Source of the DNA: Cyanobacteria bacterium T3Sed10_376R1m
GTDB taxonomy: Bacteria > Cyanobacteriota > Cyanobacteriia > Cyanobacteriales > Cyanobacteriaceae
DNA length: 8,289 nucleotides
Assembly: GCA_003566215.1 (NCBI GenBank)
Contig: PXEJ01000327.1
Span: 1 to 8,289 of the forward strand
Direction of reading: 5' to 3'
Made by a program: the position numbers and the translations under genes. This document shows, piece after piece, positions 6,102 to 8,289 of the stretch; positions within the stretch are counted from its first letter, which is position 1; every line of letters begins with the position of its first letter. The notes beneath the pieces are model-generated. The model did no database searches and was not told where the DNA came from. It saw only the letters and a list, made by a program, of their open reading frames with translations.

Positions 6102-6884
6102 ATGACAGATTTTACAGATTTAGTTTTCGGTGTAATTCTTTGGTTAGGTAGTGGTACTTTTTTGATTACATTATTTAATGGTAAACCCCCATCAGAAAAT
6201 GAGTCTTTTTCAAATTCTTTGGATGCAAATTCAGAATCTGTTGACAAATCAGATTCTGGGGTAGTATTACCTGAAACTCAGTTCATTAAGAAGACAGAGA
6301 TTAAAACACTAGAAGAACAAATAGCCAAAAAAAATCAGGCTCTAATCTCTATGAAAGAGGAAATTTTTGCTTTACAATCAGAATTAGAAATCACCTCGGA
6401 TGCTTTAGAGTCAAGTCAAGATAAATATTTCCAACTAAACCAAGATTTTCAAGAACAAGTTAACCAATTAACTGACAGAATTTTGTATTTAGAGGCCAAA
6501 AATTCTCAACTTAATGAAAATAATGAAATATTATCTTTACAAGTAACCCAGAAGATACAAGAAGAATGTTTTGAGCAATTACAATCTTTGCTTACAAATT
6601 ATCCTACGGCAAAAATGATGGTCAAATTCAAACCTGAATTAGCCGCTAAAAATGTAATTGCTTTACTCAAACCCCTCGATAATTTATTATCCTACTGGCA
6701 AATAAACACCATTGGTAAACCATGGCAAAAGGTAAATTTTAACCCCCAATTACATCAAGCTGACTGTGATGAGATAAATGAGGGCGACTTGGTTTATATT
6801 CGCTTCGTAGGTTATTCTCAACAAACAACAAATCATGTGTTGGTTAAAGCCAAAGTTAGTCGTTTTTTACCCGGACAAAACTAG
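6102..6884 (+). CDS. Membrane-anchored coiled-coil protein with GrpE-like C-terminus
   Basis: This is a 260-residue protein. Residues 8-25 form one N-terminal membrane helix, followed by a polar Ser/Asp-rich linker (28-60) and a long coiled coil (about 64-160) rich in Glu, Gln and Leu. The C-terminal part (about 186-256) resembles the end of GrpE, the nucleotide exchange factor of DnaK. ALLKPLDNLL corresponds to the last helix, and IGKPWQ...FNPQLHQA (204-220) corresponds to the GrpE motif G-x-P-F-x-P-x-LH-x-A. Then come EGDLVYIRFVGY (227-238) and VLVKAKVSRF (246-255), in the place of the beta-domain strands ending VLRPAxVxV. This reading is by eye. GrpE itself is soluble and lacks a membrane anchor, and the helical bundle here looks shortened. 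It may be a membrane-tethered DnaK co-factor or a divergent descendant with another role. It stands alone, with convergent cyAbrB downstream. Confidence 0.7.
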   Translation: MTDFTDLVFGVILWLGSGTFLITLFNGKPPSENESFSNSLDANSESVDKSDSGVVLPETQFIKKTEIKTLEEQIAKKNQALISMKEEIFALQSELEITSDALESSQDKYFQLNQDFQEQVNQLTDRILYLEAKNSQLNENNEILSLQVTQKIQEECFEQLQSLLTNYPTAKMMVKFKPELAAKNVIALLKPLDNLLSYWQINTIGKPWQKVNFNPQLHQADCDEINEGDLVYIRFVGYSQQTTNHVLVKAKVSRFLPGQN

Positions 6885-6913
6885 ACAACATAATGGTAAA
6901 AAAGTAAGACAAC

Positions 6914-6929
6914 TCTTAATTTTTTAAGA
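6914..6929. terminator. Weak AT-rich hairpin between convergent genes
   Basis: TCTTAA-TTTT-TTAAGA forms a six-base-pair stem with a four-base loop in the 49-base gap between the GrpE-like gene and cyAbrB, both of which end here. The position fits a bidirectional terminator but the stem is weak. Confidence 0.3.
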
Positions 6930-6933
6930 TTAA

Positions 6934-7305
6934 TTATTCTTCTTCAACTTGTTTTAGATGAATATTTTTGCGTCCCAAAACTACTTCAAATTCATCACCC
7001 GGTTTTAAACCCATTTTATCGGTGTAGGCTTTACCTATGGAAAGATTTCCGTTGGATTGCACATTAATACGATAGTTTGCACTTCTGCCTCTTTTTTTTG
7101 TATCGACAGAGGAATCATTATCAAGACTAATTCCTTCTGCTTCTATCAGGGCGTTAAGGAATTTTACCATACTGACTCTTTTTTGATTTCCTGAGAGAGT
7201 ATAATAACCGCACTCGATTGCTTTTTCTTCACGGGATACATTCCCTAATTTTTTTACTTTTTTGAGTAACTCTTTTCCTGTTAATGGTTGTGCTTTTTTT
7301 GACAT
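6934..7305 (-). CDS. cyAbrB family transcriptional regulator
   Basis: This is a 123-residue DNA-binding protein of the cyanobacterial AbrB family, whose AbrB domain is at the C-terminus, unlike Bacillus AbrB. The N-terminal conserved region is PLTGKELLKKVKKLG (7-21), CGYYTL (32-37) and VKFLNALIEAEGI (47-59). After a short polar linker (60-72) comes the swapped-hairpin domain: ANYRINVQSNGNLSIGKAY (76-94) and MGLKPGDEFEVVLGRKNIHL (98-117). Family members in Synechocystis (Sll0359 and Sll0822, cyAbrB1 and cyAbrB2) influence nitrogen, carbon, hydrogenase and redox genes. The FLNALIEAEGI segment leans towards the cyAbrB2 (Sll0822) type, but I cannot settle that without an alignment, so no symbol is given. 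It is divergent from the Rrf2 gene across 175 bases and convergent with the GrpE-like gene. The ATG at 7305 has no Shine-Dalgarno. The single Cys32 is part of the conserved CGYYT motif. Confidence 0.9.
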   Translation of the reverse strand: MSKKAQPLTGKELLKKVKKLGNVSREEKAIECGYYTLSGNQKRVSMVKFLNALIEAEGISLDNDSSVDTKKRGRSANYRINVQSNGNLSIGKAYTDKMGLKPGDEFEVVLGRKNIHLKQVEEE

Positions 7306-7358
7306 TTACTTTAATTTTACTATTTTTAGACTAGCTATTTTTATTCAGATTTACAAAA

Positions 7359-7374
7359 GACTTTTATGACTTTT
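7359..7374 (+). repeat. Direct repeat pair GACTTTT, nine-base period
   Basis: GACTTTT occurs at 7359-7365 and again at 7368-7374 in the intergenic region between two divergent regulators. The nine-base period puts the copies on nearly the same helix face. It may be an operator half-site pair, but the sequence is simple enough for chance. Confidence 0.3.
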
Positions 7375-7385
7375 TGTTCATAAAC

Positions 7386-7391
7386 TATAAT
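7386..7391 (+). promoter_or_regulatory. Candidate -10 element for the rrf2-dprA unit
   Basis: A consensus TATAAT lies 89 bases before the Rrf2 ATG. No good -35 is found 16-18 bases upstream, so this is a -10 match only. Transcription from it would give a leader of about 80 bases containing the 7430-7453 dyad. Confidence 0.3.
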
Positions 7392-7429
7392 ATACTAAAA
7401 TAGCTGTTTTTTACTTTTTTCCTAAATTT

Positions 7430-7453
7430 AATGTTTCTTAATAAGATTACATT
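7430..7453. promoter_or_regulatory. Imperfect dyad upstream of the Rrf2 gene, possible operator
   Basis: AATGT (7430-7434) and ACATT (7449-7453) flank an inner dyad CTTA-A-TAAG (7437-7445). The inner and outer arms are offset by half a base. Rrf2 proteins bind dyads of about this length and often repress their own genes, so an autoregulatory site is plausible. Inference only. Confidence 0.3.
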
Positions 7454-7480
7454 ATTTTAAAAATATTTTTTCTCTTATCT

Positions 7481-7924
7481 ATGAAGTTAACTACTAAAGG
7501 ACATTATGCTGTAAAAGCTTTATTAGATTTAAGTTTACAACCTAATTTTAAGCCTAGTTCCGTAAATGCGATCGCCCTTCGCCAAGATTTACCTGCACCT
7601 TATTTAGAAAAAATATTAATCAAAATTCGTCAGGCTGGACTAATTAATTCGGTACGAGGCTCCCAAGGAGGTTATCAATTAGCCTATGAACCTCAAGAAA
7701 TTAGTTTAGGACAAATACTAGAAGCAGTGGGAGAAAAAATAGAGTCTTTACCTAACTATAATAATAATCAAAATAGTTCTGCTGATTGGGTTACAGTCTC
7801 CTTATGGCAAAGGTTAAACCTAAAATTAAAAGAGGCAATTTATACCATAACTTTGGCAGATTTATATTATGATGCGCGTAGTCGTCAGGCTTCTGTGGGT
7901 GAAGAAAATAATTTTATTGTGTAA
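7481..7924 (+). CDS. Rrf2-family transcriptional regulator without cysteines
   Basis: This is a 147-residue winged-helix regulator. It opens with the family signature MKLTTKGHYAVKALLDL (1-17). A helix-turn-helix follows (about 28-55, with APYLEKILIKIRQAGLI), then the wing RGSQGGYQLA (59-68) and a dimerisation helix (about 104-130). The IscR, NsrR and RirA members hold a [2Fe-2S] or [4Fe-4S] cluster on three cysteines at about residues 90-106. Here that segment is a Glu/Asn/Ser stretch (SLPNYNNNQNSS), and the whole protein contains no cysteine. It therefore cannot sense through a cysteine-ligated cluster, and may be a cluster-free member such as CymR. Its neighbours are unusual: dprA starts eight bases after its stop, suggesting one transcript, and cyAbrB is divergent upstream. 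A HIP1 octamer lies inside at 7568-7575. The ATG at 7481 is set by the conserved MKLTTKG start; there is no Shine-Dalgarno. Confidence 0.92.
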   Translation: MKLTTKGHYAVKALLDLSLQPNFKPSSVNAIALRQDLPAPYLEKILIKIRQAGLINSVRGSQGGYQLAYEPQEISLGQILEAVGEKIESLPNYNNNQNSSADWVTVSLWQRLNLKLKEAIYTITLADLYYDARSRQASVGEENNFIV

Positions 7925-7932
7925 ATATTAAA

Positions 7933-8289
7933 ATGCTTAATAATCGAGAAAAAATTTATTGGTTAGCCTGGTCACATATAAAAGGTTTAGGTGCTACATC
8001 TATCAAAAAAATTTACGAAAATTTTGGTAGTTTACAAAAAGCGTGGGAAATTTCTGCCCAAGAATTATTAACTGTTGATGGTATTGGTCATAAACTTTGT
8101 CAGACAATTCAAGATCAAAGAAATAAAATTGATCCAGAAAAATTATTTGAGCAACACATAGCAAAAAATCCCCTTTTTTGGACTCCTAATGATGCTCTTT
8201 ATCCTAGTTTATTATTAGAGATTCCTAGTTATCCTTGTGCTTTATATTATAAAGGTCAAGTTAAAGAATCAGAAAATAAGGGTATTAGT
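7933..8289 (+). CDS. dprA: DprA/Smf DNA-processing protein (3' end cut by window edge)
   Basis: DprA binds incoming single-stranded DNA during natural transformation and loads RecA onto it in the cytoplasm. The 119 codons visible to the right edge contain the N-terminal region: REKIYWLAW (5-13), a helix-hairpin-helix-like segment with HIKGLGATSIKKIYENFGSLQKAW (15-38) and ELLTVDGIG (44-52). The conserved lead-in to the Rossmann-like DNA-binding fold follows: FWTPNDALYPSLLLEIPSYP (82-101) and ALYYKGQ (103-109). Full-length DprA is usually 360-390 residues, so about two thirds lies beyond the window, including the GSR and other nucleotide-binding motifs. The start is the first ATG after the Rrf2 stop, eight bases downstream, and matches the usual N-terminus. 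Tight spacing implies cotranscription with the Rrf2 gene. Confidence 0.92.
   Translation, partial: MLNNREKIYWLAWSHIKGLGATSIKKIYENFGSLQKAWEISAQELLTVDGIGHKLCQTIQDQRNKIDPEKLFEQHIAKNPLFWTPNDALYPSLLLEIPSYPCALYYKGQVKESENKGIS

Noticed and set aside
7481..7924. Reading the Rrf2 gene as iscR
   Set aside because: The three cluster cysteines of IscR are absent, and no isc or suf genes are adjacent.

Overview
The window looks like chromosomal DNA of an AT-rich cyanobacterium. Three things point there. There are seven exact copies of the octamer GCGATCGC (HIP1, a cyanobacterial genome signature). Several gene families are typical of cyanobacteria: a cyAbrB regulator with a C-terminal AbrB domain, an NrtS-like small membrane protein, a TPM protein resembling a plant thylakoid lumen protein, and a GrpE-like membrane protein. 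Most genes also lack a strong Shine-Dalgarno sequence. The low GC is compatible with unicellular genera such as Geminocystis or Cyanobacterium, but the genus is an inference. I see no insertion sequence, phage gene, CRISPR array, rRNA or tRNA.

Left part (1-3956), all on the minus strand. mreB (start best placed at 1789) is followed by mreC, which starts with GTG at 713 and runs off the left edge. These are the elongasome scaffold genes. Upstream of mreB, and probably in a separate unit, are a secreted TPM-domain protein with three C-terminal membrane helices and, 33 bases after it, a HAMP-type sensor histidine kinase with no response regulator beside it.

Middle (3957-5887). A small NrtS-like nitrate/nitrite transport protein (minus) is divergent from thrB, homoserine kinase (plus), with only 41 bases between the two starts. 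thrB is followed after 35 bases by a hotdog-fold acyl-CoA thioesterase. A GC-rich hairpin at 5855-5873 separates this unit from a convergent, previously uncalled 31-residue membrane peptide at 5888-5983 (minus).

Right part (5984-8289). A membrane-anchored coiled-coil protein with a GrpE-like C-terminus (plus) converges on a cyAbrB transcription factor (minus). cyAbrB is divergent from an Rrf2-family regulator (plus) that lacks every cysteine. Eight bases later begins dprA (natural transformation and recombination), truncated by the right edge. The 175-base region between the two regulators carries a repeat pair and an imperfect dyad that could be operators.

Most of the window is ordinary housekeeping sequence and no obviously new multi-gene system is present. 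The items most worth a second look are the 31-residue peptide, the GrpE-like membrane protein, the TPM/histidine-kinase pair and the Rrf2-dprA pair.
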